Shown: positions 31,587 to 41,941, counted from the stretch's first letter. The stretch: DNA of 64,000 nt from Vallitalea guaymasensis (GCF_018141425.1 NZ_CP058561.1:248001-312000), one strand, 5' to 3'. Notes: generated by a model not told the origin, from the sequence alone. Made by a program: numbers and translations.

Positions 31587-31628
31587 TCATTAATTCATAA
31601 CCCTAATATTCTTAAGGTATTATAATCG

Positions 31629-32060
31629 TTAACCTATACCATTAATTCTATCCATATTTTCGATGGATATCATTTCTAATTTTCTATAAAGTGGACTGAT
31701 ATCATATTTTTTGGGAAACTCAAATTTTTTGCTGTTGGTTGTTATAGAATTAGCTCTGAAATATGGTGATGTTATGTAAGAAACTGTAATTTCACTATCG
31801 TCTATTCCAAATCCCGCTGTTTCAGCAGTAACATGAAATATTGTATTAAGGTGTATTGACTCAGCTCGAGTTTTTTTACCAGTAGCACCTTGGCTATCAA
31901 AATCCAAAATTCTAATATTGGTAAATATAATTACATCACGAACTAGTTTATAACCAATCTCGATTTCTTCACCTTCTATTAGATACAAACCATACTTTTT
32001 TTCTAATTCTTCTTTTGGCATTTCAGTAAGATTACCTGCTAAACCTTGTAGTAGTCCCAT
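31629..32060 (-). CDS. Bacterial PH domain protein (bPH_2/YvbH-like)
   Basis: A 143-residue soluble protein made of one bacterial PH domain, with VRDVIIFTNIRILDFDSQG and the FEFPKKYD block near the end typical of this small family. There is no membrane segment. The function is unknown; such domains bind lipid or protein. The start follows GAGGAG. It is monocistronic with its own terminator, and lies between the lacZ operon and the M6 protease. Confidence 0.85.
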   Translation of the reverse strand: MGLLQGLAGNLTEMPKEELEKKYGLYLIEGEEIEIGYKLVRDVIIFTNIRILDFDSQGATGKKTRAESIHLNTIFHVTAETAGFGIDDSEITVSYITSPYFRANSITTNSKKFEFPKKYDISPLYRKLEMISIENMDRINGIG

Positions 32061-32334
32061 AAAATTCTCCTCTCGCTTTTATTGTGCTTATGATATTATA
32101 TCATGAATTTAAAGATATTAAAAGGTATTATTACCTTATATACAATATTATTATTTTATTTTACATTTTATACTATATTTTTACTTTGGTTTACACAAAA
32201 TAAACTGTAATTTCACTATACATATTATCATTGTTATTTTTTTTTATTTTATATTATGTTTTTCATTTAATTTAATATCATTTATTAAATAAAGCATTAT
32301 ACAAACAATACATATCTTAATTAATAAGGTTTAT
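32061..32334. other. AT-rich intergenic region
   Basis: Very AT-rich, with no gene seen. It holds the promoter of the PH-domain gene and the space beyond the terminator of the M6 protease. Confidence 0.5.
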
Positions 32335-32378
32335 ATGAAAAAACACCATAACCAGCATTTGCCAGTTATAGTGTTTTT
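32335..32378 (-). terminator. Terminator of the M6 metalloprotease gene
   Basis: Arms AAAAACAC and GTGTTTTT plus ATAAC/GTTAT, joined by one wobble in the leftward RNA, then a run of Ts. It lies just after the stop codon. Confidence 0.88.
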
Positions 32379-32386
32379 GATTTATA

Positions 32387-35300
32387 TTATTTTAACGCTC
32401 CATCTATATTTACTGTATATGTTCCACTGTTACCAGTATGTTTATATACTTTCAAATAATATTTACCAGGCACGGCTTCGTAAGAGCCTTCCAGTATATT
32501 TCCTCCAGTATCAGGATAGTCTACGTAATTACTTTGATCAGATTCTTTAAAAAGAAGCCAATTAAATCCCATATTACCATCCCCTGTTACAGTTATTTTG
32601 ATTGTGTCATGAGATAGGACGTCAAAATTGTAGTAATCTGCATTGTCTCCGTCAATATATGATGCTGATACCATTTGATTATTCCCAATTGGTCCATTTG
32701 CATCAGAAAAAGTATTATTGGGTTCAGTTTCATTAGTTATATGGACAGTACTACTATTTGATACTACCATTACTTTATAACTGGTAGTTACTCCTCCTAA
32801 TTTTGCTGTAATTGTTGCGTTGCCTTCTGTCATTCCAGTTACTATACCTTGGCTGTCTACGTTTGCAACAGACTCATCAGAACTTGACCATTCCACTTTG
32901 CTCAAATCACTTTCTGAAGCATTATTTCCATTATCAAGAGTCCCTATCAATCCAAAACCTAGACTAGTATTTTCTTTAATTACAGCTATCATTTCTAAGC
33001 TTTTAACATATGATGTTGAACCTGATATGTTTCCAGAACTTAAATCTACTCCATAGTCATGTACTTCTGAATTATAGATTGCCTTCATACCACCTTGGGA
33101 ATCTTCAAGAGCAATAAAGTTAACTCTCCAATCAAGGTCATTAGGGAATATTTGATCGCTAAGTGTTCCTACATACTTACCATCTTGAAGCTCCAACTGA
33201 ACAACTTTTTCATCTTCATTTTCATCAATGTATCCTATATATCCTTTAGTACCTAAATCTCCACTGGCTTCCACAATAACCAAATCATTTAATATCTCCA
33301 CATCTGTTACTTGTTCTAATGCAATACGTACATTTTGTATTTTTATGTCTTTAGGTTCAGCTCTTTGTGGCACTACATTATGAACATTCATGATATGGAT
33401 TTTTGCTTCACTTCTATCAGCATTTTCTTCTGTCACTAGAATTTTAATGCCATGTTGTGGTAGAATCAAACCACCTGCAGGATTATCTGGACTAGAATAA
33501 TCTCTGCTATCATTAAATATAGGATATATGGTATTAGTATTTACATCTATGGTTTGAACTTCATTCCATTGAATAAAATACTCTGCTCCATTTCTCAAAC
33601 TAAATGCTGCATCATGCATCTGATATTCTACTTTGTCAACATTCATTTCTGGCTTATTTGGATATTTCCATATGACAGGTTCTTGATCAGCATCAACTAT
33701 ACCCACTGAAACATGCCCTGGGTTAGCTTCTCCATCTTGAGAAAGTCTGTCTAATGTACCGTAAGTTCTATCAATATACCATATGAGAAGTCCTGGATCG
33801 TATGGAGTTGTATCAGAATAATAATAAGATTGTTTTAATCCTTCATCTGACCCATCTTGATTACGCCATTCAATCAAGTAATAATTTTCCGCTATGAAAA
33901 CACCATTACTCTCTTCAAATCCATCAAGTACAAATCTTAACTCGCCCTCAGCATCATCAAAGAATACTTCTTCATCATTCACTGTGATTCTAATATCATC
34001 CACAAAGAATCCAGTTCCTTGAGTATTTCCGTCTGTACCATAGCCTATTCTTAGATCTATTTTCTTTCCTGCATAATCACTAATATCAAATATTCCATCT
34101 ACCCAATTACCACCAGAGTTTCCTGTTATACCATGACCAGGATTTCTTAAGAAGTCGCCCTCGTCTATGTTTGGATTCTCAGTAGTTGTTATATTACCCT
34201 CAATTGCTGTCCATTCTTCGGTACCTTCTTCTCTAACCTGTACATAGCCATAATCCCAATCTTCTTCAATATCATATTGGGTCTTGAATTTCAATTGTAT
34301 ATTCTTATTGGCGTCTACAGTAAAGTCTAGATTAGTTGTCATGTAATGGTAAGCAGCATCTTCTTTTCCACCATAATAAGTATTATCCCCACTATATGGC
34401 TCTACTATAGTGGTAACCTTATCTGGTAAGTCTATTCTTACAGCATCTGTACCTGAGTTCTGTGAACTGGCTGCTATCAATGTTACATCCATACCTTCAG
34501 AACCAATATCCTCCAGGTGAATTCTATTTTGCCTTTGCCAATCTCCTCCATGATCTTTTTGAAGCTGTTCTCTACAATATGCACCATAACCCACTGTCAT
34601 AGAACCTATTGGATATCCTGCATATGACCCTCCAGCCATAGTAGTCCAGTTTTGGACAGGTTCTGAATTACCATATAAATCTGGAAGTCCTAATGAATGC
34701 CCATATTCATGACTTATAAGTCCAACTGGAGCATCCTGCTCAACCATGACAAAATCTTCAAATTTATATGTGTTCCCGTTGGTATCAACTACTTCGTATG
34801 GTGATTTATCTTCTCTATAACCAGATAAACTGGACTGAAAAGGCCATATTGCAGCTTCTGCACCAATTGATCCACCACTGTACCACTCTTCTCCTTTTCC
34901 TGCATGAACAAGAATAACTGTATCAATTAATCCGTCTGGCTCATAATAATTTCCGTCATTATCATAATCAGATTTGTCAATAACGTCATAATCTGCTAAC
35001 TTAATGCTAGTATCCTGAGAAACGGCATCTGCTCCCTCTTCCACTAACCAGCTTGCTTCTTTTTGGGTGTTTCCATAGTGAAGTGCATTGTTTTTAGCTG
35101 TATACCATCCAGCTACACCTCCATTAACAGAATACTGCTCTCTTGACTCAAGCTTAAAATACTTATTCATTGTCATAAAATATTTATTATCCTTACCCTC
35201 ATATGTTTCTGGTCCAAATAACATGTCCTGATAATATGCTGCCTCATAATTATCACTGTAAGATAAAATGTCCCCTTCTACTTCTCTGTCTAGAAAGTCT

Positions 35301-35449
35301 GAATATCTGTAATCAGGAAAGTCCATAAGAATTACCAATGGTTTTGCCTCGACTGGTCCTTGATCCAAAAGTGCAGCATTAACATGAGATGCAAATAATC
35401 CTACTAATAAAACAGTTGTAAACATAGAACATAACAATTTTTTAATCAT
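32387..35449 (-). CDS. Secreted M6 (immune inhibitor A) family metalloprotease
   Basis: A 1,020-residue extracellular zinc protease. Signal peptide (cleavage after HVNA at about residue 25), M6 catalytic domain with H247-EYG-H251 and Asp257 (HEYGHSLGLPDLYG), a jelly-roll-like region after it (about 350-520; DVRI-type strands), a bacterial Ig-like (Big_2) domain near 830-915 (WSSSDESVANVDSQGIVTG), and a PPC-type C-terminal domain (about 920-1018; ETEPNNTFSDAN, YYLKVY). The start follows AAAGGAGA. It is monocistronic. It probably degrades extracellular proteins to peptides that systems such as Opp can import. Confidence 0.95.
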   Translation of the reverse strand: MIKKLLCSMFTTVLLVGLFASHVNAALLDQGPVEAKPLVILMDFPDYRYSDFLDREVEGDILSYSDNYEAAYYQDMLFGPETYEGKDNKYFMTMNKYFKLESREQYSVNGGVAGWYTAKNNALHYGNTQKEASWLVEEGADAVSQDTSIKLADYDVIDKSDYDNDGNYYEPDGLIDTVILVHAGKGEEWYSGGSIGAEAAIWPFQSSLSGYREDKSPYEVVDTNGNTYKFEDFVMVEQDAPVGLISHEYGHSLGLPDLYGNSEPVQNWTTMAGGSYAGYPIGSMTVGYGAYCREQLQKDHGGDWQRQNRIHLEDIGSEGMDVTLIAASSQNSGTDAVRIDLPDKVTTIVEPYSGDNTYYGGKEDAAYHYMTTNLDFTVDANKNIQLKFKTQYDIEEDWDYGYVQVREEGTEEWTAIEGNITTTENPNIDEGDFLRNPGHGITGNSGGNWVDGIFDISDYAGKKIDLRIGYGTDGNTQGTGFFVDDIRITVNDEEVFFDDAEGELRFVLDGFEESNGVFIAENYYLIEWRNQDGSDEGLKQSYYYSDTTPYDPGLLIWYIDRTYGTLDRLSQDGEANPGHVSVGIVDADQEPVIWKYPNKPEMNVDKVEYQMHDAAFSLRNGAEYFIQWNEVQTIDVNTNTIYPIFNDSRDYSSPDNPAGGLILPQHGIKILVTEENADRSEAKIHIMNVHNVVPQRAEPKDIKIQNVRIALEQVTDVEILNDLVIVEASGDLGTKGYIGYIDENEDEKVVQLELQDGKYVGTLSDQIFPNDLDWRVNFIALEDSQGGMKAIYNSEVHDYGVDLSSGNISGSTSYVKSLEMIAVIKENTSLGFGLIGTLDNGNNASESDLSKVEWSSSDESVANVDSQGIVTGMTEGNATITAKLGGVTTSYKVMVVSNSSTVHITNETEPNNTFSDANGPIGNNQMVSASYIDGDNADYYNFDVLSHDTIKITVTGDGNMGFNWLLFKESDQSNYVDYPDTGGNILEGSYEAVPGKYYLKVYKHTGNSGTYTVNIDGALK

Positions 35450-35952
35450 TAAATTTCTCCTTTAATTATTATTATAAATTTTTGTAGATTAAAAAAGTCT
35501 AAACTGTTCAGCATATATCAAGCCTGTTAAATGAATTCCTCCTTTCCCAAAAAAGTAATAAATTACTTGCACTACTCTAATATAAAAAATCTGTGTAAGG
35601 ATATATAAACTATTTGAGACAATATCTATAGTAGAGCAGTTCCCTCAAACAGAGTAATTTATCAATATCAAAATAATCAATACACTAATATATTCACTAT
35701 CAATCTAATTCTTATCTTCTTTTTAATATTATTAAGTTTTATCTCACAATAAATAATCATTTGTTCTAATGAAGTTATATATGCAAATTTATCTAAACAA
35801 TATATATTTCTGAATTATATCATAACAGGAAATTATATATTTTTATATGACCTATTTATACACTTATGGTACATATTTCTATTTTATTTTATAAACGTTG
35901 GTATATTAAGCATTCTTTTTTATTATTTGATATAGTATCAATTTAATTTTTT
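35450..35952. other. Long intergenic region upstream of the M6 protease
   Basis: No annotated gene. It has a 16-bp inverted repeat AAGTAATAAATTACTT (35554-35569) and, just downstream in transcription, a strong AAAGGAGG (about 35542-35549) with no good start codon at normal spacing. The rest is plain AT-rich sequence. Confidence 0.55.
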
Positions 35953-35986
35953 GCACAAAAAAGCTGATATAATATTTATACCAGCT
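35953..35986 (-). terminator. Terminator of fbp-ispF
   Basis: 11-bp arms (AGCTGGTATAA and TTATATCAGCT, one G-U) around a three-base loop, followed leftward by six Ts. Confidence 0.92.
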
Positions 35987-36014
35987 AATCTACAATAAAC
36001 TTTTATCATTAAAT

Positions 36015-36482
36015 TTATTTCAGCAGACAAATAGCCTGTGAAGCTATCCCTAGCCCCTCTCCAGTAAATCCTAAGCCTTCTTCTGTAGTTGCTTTTATAT
36101 TTATATTTTCTATTTCAATATTTAGAACATCTGCTATATTGGTCCTCATTTCTTCTATATAACCAGCCATCTTAGGACGTTGAGCAATAATGGTTGAATC
36201 TATGTTTATTATACTATACCCTTCACTAGTAAGTAACTCTTTTACTTGTGCCATTAGTTTCAGACTGGATATTGATTTGTATTTATTATCTGTATCAGGG
36301 AAATGCTTACCTATATCGCCCTTACCCATTGCTCCCAGCAAAGCGTCCATAATCGCATGAACCAGAACATCTGCATCAGAATGTCCAAGTAAACCTTTCT
36401 CGTATGGAATTTCAACACCTCCGAGAATCAATTTTCTATCTTCGACTAATCTATGTACATCATAACCCATGCCAATTTTCAT
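36015..36482 (-). CDS. ispF: 2-C-methyl-D-erythritol 2,4-cyclodiphosphate synthase
   Basis: MEP-pathway enzyme of isoprenoid synthesis that forms the cyclic diphosphate with loss of CMP. 155 residues; zinc ligands in GYDVHRL and in [20 protein letters not shown], and the [16 protein letters not shown]-terminal block, are all in place. The frame opens three codons earlier at a GTG, but AAAAGGAG ends right there and fits the ATG at 36482. It follows fbp by 18 bp and shares its terminator. ispD is not nearby. Confidence 0.96.
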   Translation of the reverse strand: MKIGMGYDVHRLVEDRKLILGGVEIPYEKGLLGHSDADVLVHAIMDALLGAMGKGDIGKHFPDTDNKYKSISSLKLMAQVKELLTSEGYSIINIDSTIIAQRPKMAGYIEEMRTNIADVLNIEIENINIKATTEEGLGFTGEGLGIASQAICLLK

Positions 36483-36500
36483 TAGTAACACTCCTTTTGT

Positions 36501-38471
36501 CTATTTTTCTTTTATTATACCTTTATGATATGCTTGAAGAAGCATCTTCAATCCTATAATCTCCTTCTTCAATTCTTTACCTATATCCGTATTCTTTACT
36601 CTTAACCTTTTATTGTTCTTCTCTAATATCTGATATGAAGATACAATATCTTTTTCATTATCAATTGCTTTTTTCTTAGATTCAAATTTCTCATGAGCAA
36701 CCATAAGAAGACCATATGAATTATATATGAGTGTGTATCCTGCTATACCTGTTATATGTTGATAAGCTTCTGATAAACCTCCGTCTATAACTAATAATTT
36801 ACCCTTAGCTTTTATTGGACTTTCACCTTTTTTTACTTCCACAGGAACATGACCATTAATGATATGAGAATTATCTTCACTTATACCAAATTCCTGTAAT
36901 ATCTCTCTACATTTATCCTCACTATCCCTATATCTATAATAACTATTCTTATCCTCTTTTTTGATAGCTTTGTCATTAAGGAAATATCTTTCAAAAGTAG
37001 CCATTTTGTTTTTACCAAACAATGGTGAATCAGGTCCAGTCCATAGATACCAGAAATAATCAATATTGTTAAGTTCATTGTTATTATTAAAATAATACTC
37101 TCTGATCAACATTTCTATCTTATCTATAAGTTCTTTGCCACCATAGCTTTCACCATCTATGGTAACTTTATTGAATACTCCTTTTTTATCCATAGGAATA
37201 CAACCATGGAATAGTAGATTAGAGTTATATGTCAGGTACATACTGCCCTTTGAAAACAAGAATCTTGTATGCTTCTGCAATTTTTCATTATTTTTATAGG
37301 ATAGTCTTAATTTTTCCATAACATCTTTTTCTTCGATAGTCAGTTCATATGGATTTTTGGGATTAATAGTAGGAAAATAGTTATCTGAGAGTTTATAAGT
37401 CTTTTCAGCTATTTTTATTATGCCTTTTTCATAATCTATCATATTAAGTAACAGCCTGTCATTCATTATAAAATTAGGATTTCTTTGTATTATCTTGCCC
37501 TCTAGTTTGAATTGTATTATAGATATTGCTTTATGGATTTTTTTAATAATATTGATTTCCTTACAGGTGTATGCACTTTTATCAGATACCACCAAATCAA
37601 AATTGTTGCAATTATCATCCTTATAGTATTCCATTGCAAAGGTAGCTAGTGGTAATAGATTAATACCGTACCCTTCTTCAATAGTATTCAAGTTACCATA
37701 TCTAGCAGATATCCTTATTGTACTTGCAATACAAGCTAATGACCCTGCTGCCGCTCCCATCCATAGAATATCATGGTTACCCCATTGAATATCTATGGAA
37801 TGATGCTGCATCAGTTTATCAAGTATAATATGTGCTCCAGGTCCTCTATCATATATATCACCAATTATATGAAGTCTATCAATAGCTAACCTTTGTATTA
37901 CTCTGCAAATAGCTATCATGAAATTATCTGCCCGGTTGATTTCAATTATTGTATTGATAATTCCATCATAATACTCCTGTTTATTGACTTCTCTTTGTTG
38001 TTCATGGAGCAATTCCTCAATGATATACTCAAAATCTTTTGGAAGAGCTTTTCTTACCTTAGACCTAGTATATTTTGAAGATATTTCTCTACAAACTAGA
38101 ACAAGCCTATGAAGTGTTATCTCATACCATTCCAACAAGTTCTCTTCTTCGTTTTTTACTTTTTCTAGTATCTGTTCTGGATAATATATCAACATTGCCA
38201 GTCGTCTTTTTTCATGCTCTCTAATGGTATTGTCGAATATATAATCGATTTTTCTTCTTATAACGCCTGATGCATTGTTAAGTACGTGTATAAAAGCTTC
38301 GTATTCTCCATGTATATCAGAAAGATAATGTTCTGTTCCTTTTGGTAAGTTAAGTATAGCCTCAAGATTAATAACTTCCGTACATGCTGAATTAATAGTG
38401 GGGTACTGTTTAGACAACTGTTTAATGTACTGTATGTTGTTGTTGATTTCTTGATCCCAATAGTTATTCAT
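36501..38471 (-). CDS. fbp: Fructose-1,6-bisphosphatase, class III
   Basis: Gluconeogenic enzyme of the Firmicutes-type metallophosphatase class. 656 residues with EHYLSDIHGEYEAF, IIGDIYDRGPGAH, QWGNHDILWMGAAAGS and NGHVPVE carrying the metal ligands (D-x-H, GDxxDRG, GNHD, GH). The frame is open for 41 more codons, but AAGAAGGGTG lies just before the ATG at 38471 and the family starts there. First gene of fbp-ispF. Confidence 0.95.
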   Translation of the reverse strand: MNNYWDQEINNNIQYIKQLSKQYPTINSACTEVINLEAILNLPKGTEHYLSDIHGEYEAFIHVLNNASGVIRRKIDYIFDNTIREHEKRRLAMLIYYPEQILEKVKNEEENLLEWYEITLHRLVLVCREISSKYTRSKVRKALPKDFEYIIEELLHEQQREVNKQEYYDGIINTIIEINRADNFMIAICRVIQRLAIDRLHIIGDIYDRGPGAHIILDKLMQHHSIDIQWGNHDILWMGAAAGSLACIASTIRISARYGNLNTIEEGYGINLLPLATFAMEYYKDDNCNNFDLVVSDKSAYTCKEINIIKKIHKAISIIQFKLEGKIIQRNPNFIMNDRLLLNMIDYEKGIIKIAEKTYKLSDNYFPTINPKNPYELTIEEKDVMEKLRLSYKNNEKLQKHTRFLFSKGSMYLTYNSNLLFHGCIPMDKKGVFNKVTIDGESYGGKELIDKIEMLIREYYFNNNNELNNIDYFWYLWTGPDSPLFGKNKMATFERYFLNDKAIKKEDKNSYYRYRDSEDKCREILQEFGISEDNSHIINGHVPVEVKKGESPIKAKGKLLVIDGGLSEAYQHITGIAGYTLIYNSYGLLMVAHEKFESKKKAIDNEKDIVSSYQILEKNNKRLRVKNTDIGKELKKEIIGLKMLLQAYHKGIIKEK

Positions 38472-38711
38472 AATACACCCTTCTTTATAATTAATATATT
38501 TTTTATGTATATAATCCATTTTATATTTCTGTCCATTTAATTTACATATAGAACTTTCCAAATTACATAAAATCCATGCAGTCATCCGAATCAAATAGAA
38601 GTTGGAAAAGTCAAGTTACATACTGATTATACAATAAAATTATTATTCAATCTATAAATATAGTAAAAGTATTGAAAAAAGAACAAAAAATAGGAATCAA
38701 TTTATTAAAAT
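38472..38711. other. Intergenic region between fbp and the glp operon
   Basis: AT-rich, with no gene seen. It must contain the fbp promoter. A TATAAT in leftward orientation near 38630 is a possible -10, without a clear -35. Confidence 0.4.
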
Positions 38712-38759
38712 AAAAAAATAAAACATATCCTATACGTTAGTTAAGTATAAAATATGTTT
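38712..38759 (-). terminator. Terminator of the glp operon
   Basis: Arms AAACATAT (38721-38728) and ATATGTTT (38752-38759) with an inner TATAC/GTATA pair, followed leftward by a T-rich tract. Confidence 0.82.
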
Positions 38760-38784
38760 TACCACTTTTATTAGCTGAAACTAT

Positions 38785-39153
38785 TTAGTTTGTTTTATCT
38801 GCATCTCTAGTCAGTACTATGTTGACTCCTTCTACTATGTCTTTAATAGCTATATCCCCTACTTTCATAGGAGCCTCTAAAACAACTTTATTTATTGCTT
38901 TCATACAATCAAAAAGTGATTCTTTTGGTAATGGCTTATCAGACTTTACTGACACAAGAGGATTCTTGCCATTACGTACTCTCATAGTAGTTGTCAATAT
39001 TCTAGTAGGATGAGTACATTCTGCTATAGCATATGCTTCTCCTCTTTTACAAGTGTTCCCTTCAACATTTATAACTTTACCTTCTTCCAATGTAACTGTC
39101 ATATTACAACCGATTGGACAGGCAATACATACCAACTTTCTCTCTTCACTCAT
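38785..39153 (-). CDS. DUF1667 protein, Cys-rich partner of G3P dehydrogenase
   Basis: 122 residues with CIACPIGC near the N terminus and NTCKRGEAYA after it, a four-Cys set likely to bind an Fe-S cluster or zinc. DUF1667 regularly ends operons with two FAD-dependent oxidoreductases of the GlpA type in Clostridia, where it may act as a small electron-transfer subunit (GlpB/GlpC analogue). Start after a GGAGGT-type site. Last gene of the operon, 29 bp after the FAD oxidoreductase. The function is inferred from context. Confidence 0.87.
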   Translation of the reverse strand: MSEERKLVCIACPIGCNMTVTLEEGKVINVEGNTCKRGEAYAIAECTHPTRILTTTMRVRNGKNPLVSVKSDKPLPKESLFDCMKAINKVVLEAPMKVGDIAIKDIVEGVNIVLTRDADKTN

Positions 39154-39182
39154 GCTAATACCTCCATTTCAATAATAAAGAA

Positions 39183-40448
39183 TTACTGTTTTTCCAACAT
39201 AACTACTAAATCTTCGCCTTCTGCCATGGCGTCTAATATTTTATTAGTTAATTTTATACTTTCCATTTCTCCAGGAGCTACCTTAGGTCTTTTCTTAGAA
39301 TAGATAACTTTACCTTTTGATTTTAATACTATATTTACTTTCTTCTTAACATCTACTACTCTAAAATAGAGCTTATTCTCATCTTGAACCAATTCTTTAT
39401 TAATTAAATGTGGAACTACATATCTAATACCCTCACCAGCAATTGTCTTGATTGCATCTTCTTGTTTTACTTTTTTATTATCGCTAATATATCTAGCGGC
39501 ACATCTTCCTGCTAATCTACTTTCAGCTGTAACAAAATCCACTAAGTCATGAACATGAACTACATTGCCACAAGCAAATACACCTTCTACAGAAGTTTCC
39601 ATGGATTCTGTAACTACAGGACCTGATGTGACTCTATCCATTTTTATACCTAATTCATGTGAAAGCTCATTTTCAGGAATTAGTCCAACTGATAACAATA
39701 GAGTATCACAGGATACGTACTCGTATGTTTCTTTTATCGGCTTTCTATTTTCATCAACCTTGGCTATGGTTATACCCTCTAAGCGTTCTTTTCCATGAAT
39801 GTTAACAACTGTATGACTTAATTTTAGAGGAATGTCATAATCATCAAGACATTGTACAATATTTCTTGTCAAACCTCCTGAATAAGGAAGCAACTCACAT
39901 ACCATCTTGACTTTGGCACCCTCTAAAGTCATTCTTCTAGCCATAATAAGTCCAATATCTCCTGAACCTAATATTACTACTTCTTTTCCAGGAAGGTATC
40001 CTTCCATATTAACGAAACGTTGTGCAGCTCCTGCTGTATATATACCAGCTGGTCTTAAACCAGGTATATTAAGCGCTCCTCTTGTTCTTTCTCTACATCC
40101 CATAGCAAGTACAATAGCTTTGGCCTTTATATTAAGAAGTCCGTCTGTAGAATTTACTACTGTAACTACTTTATCTTCACTAATATTTAATACCATGGTT
40201 TTTAGCTTAAAATGAATTCCTAACTTTCCTACTTCTTTTGCAAATCTATCTGCATATTCTGGTCCAGTTAGCTCTTCTCCAAATATATGAAGACCAAACC
40301 CATTATGAATACATTGTTGTAAAATACCACCTAACTCATTATCTCTTTCAATAATTAGAATGTCTTTTATACCATTCTTATATGCCTCAATTGCAGCAGC
40401 CATACCTGCTGGTCCTCCACCAATTACAACTAAATCAACTGTGTTCAT
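39183..40448 (-). CDS. NAD(P)/FAD-dependent oxidoreductase
   Basis: A 421-residue flavoprotein. FAD-binding GGGPAGMAAAIEAYKNG lies at the N terminus and NAD(P)-binding VILGSGDIGLIMARRM in the middle. GVFACGNVVHVHDLVDFV is the conserved C-terminal FAD contact. It is expected to pass electrons between NAD(P)H and the glycerol-3-phosphate dehydrogenase encoded just upstream. Start after GAGGTG. Middle gene of the operon. NADH oxidase- or sarcosine-oxidase-type alternatives are less likely in this context. Confidence 0.88.
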   Translation of the reverse strand: MNTVDLVVIGGGPAGMAAAIEAYKNGIKDILIIERDNELGGILQQCIHNGFGLHIFGEELTGPEYADRFAKEVGKLGIHFKLKTMVLNISEDKVVTVVNSTDGLLNIKAKAIVLAMGCRERTRGALNIPGLRPAGIYTAGAAQRFVNMEGYLPGKEVVILGSGDIGLIMARRMTLEGAKVKMVCELLPYSGGLTRNIVQCLDDYDIPLKLSHTVVNIHGKERLEGITIAKVDENRKPIKETYEYVSCDTLLLSVGLIPENELSHELGIKMDRVTSGPVVTESMETSVEGVFACGNVVHVHDLVDFVTAESRLAGRCAARYISDNKKVKQEDAIKTIAGEGIRYVVPHLINKELVQDENKLYFRVVDVKKKVNIVLKSKGKVIYSKKRPKVAPGEMESIKLTNKILDAMAEGEDLVVMLEKQ

Positions 40449-40507
40449 ATGTTATTCACCTCATTTTAGTATTATTATTCATTATTTACTTATTATATCT
40501 ATAAAAT

Positions 40508-41941
40508 CTATTTTGTCTTACCTACAAGCACTTTAGATTTTCCACCCATTTTCGTTACTTGCTCTTTAGGTATATTAAGTTCTCTTGCAATAATATCTAC
40601 AACTCTTGGAGTACAGAAACCGCCTTGACATCTCCCCATACCTGCTCTTGTTCTTCTTTTTACAGCATCTAAGTTCGAAGCTCCAATAGAACGGTGAATA
40701 CAATCAACTATTTCACCTTCGGTGATAGTCTCACAACGGCATATTATATTACCATATAGAGGATTTTTCTTAATTAATTCATCTCTTTCACTTTCATCCA
40801 TTTCACGGAATCTATAAACAGGTTTTCTAGTACTAATGTAATCATCTTTTTCCTTTAACTCAATATCCATGGACTTAAGAATTTCCATAACATATTCACT
40901 TATGGCTGGAGCAGCTGACAGTCCTGGTGACTCTATACCAGCCACATTAATGAGTCCATCCACCTTCTGTGATTTTTCAATAACAAAGTCTCCTACAGAT
41001 GATGATGCTCTAAGACCAGCAAAAGATGTTATCACATCCCTAGTATTAACTGATGGAATAGACTTAACTGCTCCTTTAATAACTGTATCTAAACCAATAC
41101 TAGTTGTAGAAATGTCATCTTTGTCTAATATATTTTCAGCTGTTGGTCCAAGTAGTAAGTTTCCGTCAACAGTAGGTGTAACCAATATTCCTTTACCCAT
41201 TACAGTTGGTGGCTGGAAAATCACTTTGTTCACTACATTTCCTTGTCTCTTATCAAGTAATAGATATTCCCCTTTTCTAGGATTAATCTTAAAACTATCA
41301 TCCCCTGCCATAGCTGAAATATCATCACTGAAAAGACCTGCTGCATTTATTACATACTTGCTTACTATTTTACCTCTTGTAGTATCAAGCTCAAAATTAT
41401 CATCTACTTTATTAATATCTTTTATGGCACAGTCTAAAATCAATTCAACTCCATTGTCAACAGCATTTTCTGCTGCTGCAAGGGTCAATTCATAAGGACA
41501 TACGATACCAGCAGTAGGAGCATGCAATGCACCAATTACCTCATCTGACATATTAGGTTCCATTTCCCTAACTTCTTCTTTAGTTAATATCTTCATATCA
41601 GGCACATTGTTTTTTATACCATAATCATATAAGGTTTTAATCTGTTCCATATCATCTTCATCAAAAGCTATTACAAAAGAACCGATTCTTTTAAAAGGCA
41701 CATATAATTCTTTTGCAATGTCACCCATCATTTCATTACCTCTTACATTGAGCTTAGCTTTTAAACTACCAGGTTTTGCGTCATAACCTGCATGAACAAT
41801 TGCACTATTCGCTTTACTAGTACCCATAGCAACGTCTGATTCCTTTTCCAGTAGACATACCTTCAAATTATACTTGGATAATTGTCGTGCTATTAGTGAA
41901 CCAGTAACTCCTGCACCTATAATACTAATATCATAAATCAT
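40508..41941 (-). CDS. glpA: FAD-dependent glycerol-3-phosphate dehydrogenase (GlpA-like, with BFD domain)
   Basis: Oxidises glycerol-3-phosphate to dihydroxyacetone phosphate. 477 residues: DAO-type FAD domain with IIGAGVTGSLIARQLSK, the SANSAIVHAGYDA-like block (KANSAIVHAGYDAKPG), and a C-terminal BFD-like [2Fe-2S] domain (about 395-460) with CRCETITEGEI and MGRCQGGFC. The start follows TGGAGGT. It is first behind a GlpP-type attenuator. The GlpA call is by layout; a broader amino-acid oxidase role cannot be ruled out from sequence alone. Confidence 0.88.
   Translation of the reverse strand: MIYDISIIGAGVTGSLIARQLSKYNLKVCLLEKESDVAMGTSKANSAIVHAGYDAKPGSLKAKLNVRGNEMMGDIAKELYVPFKRIGSFVIAFDEDDMEQIKTLYDYGIKNNVPDMKILTKEEVREMEPNMSDEVIGALHAPTAGIVCPYELTLAAAENAVDNGVELILDCAIKDINKVDDNFELDTTRGKIVSKYVINAAGLFSDDISAMAGDDSFKINPRKGEYLLLDKRQGNVVNKVIFQPPTVMGKGILVTPTVDGNLLLGPTAENILDKDDISTTSIGLDTVIKGAVKSIPSVNTRDVITSFAGLRASSSVGDFVIEKSQKVDGLINVAGIESPGLSAAPAISEYVMEILKSMDIELKEKDDYISTRKPVYRFREMDESERDELIKKNPLYGNIICRCETITEGEIVDCIHRSIGASNLDAVKRRTRAGMGRCQGGFCTPRVVDIIARELNIPKEQVTKMGGKSKVLVGKTK

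Noticed and set aside
35449-35515. 22-codon frame whose stop overlaps the M6 protease ATG (TAATG)
   Set aside because: The only good SD is over 20 bases before its ATG, too far. Most likely chance in AT-rich DNA.
40869-41495. 208-codon frame opposite glpA
   Set aside because: It is antisense to a well-supported flavoprotein with clear FAD and [2Fe-2S] motifs; no SD or domain.
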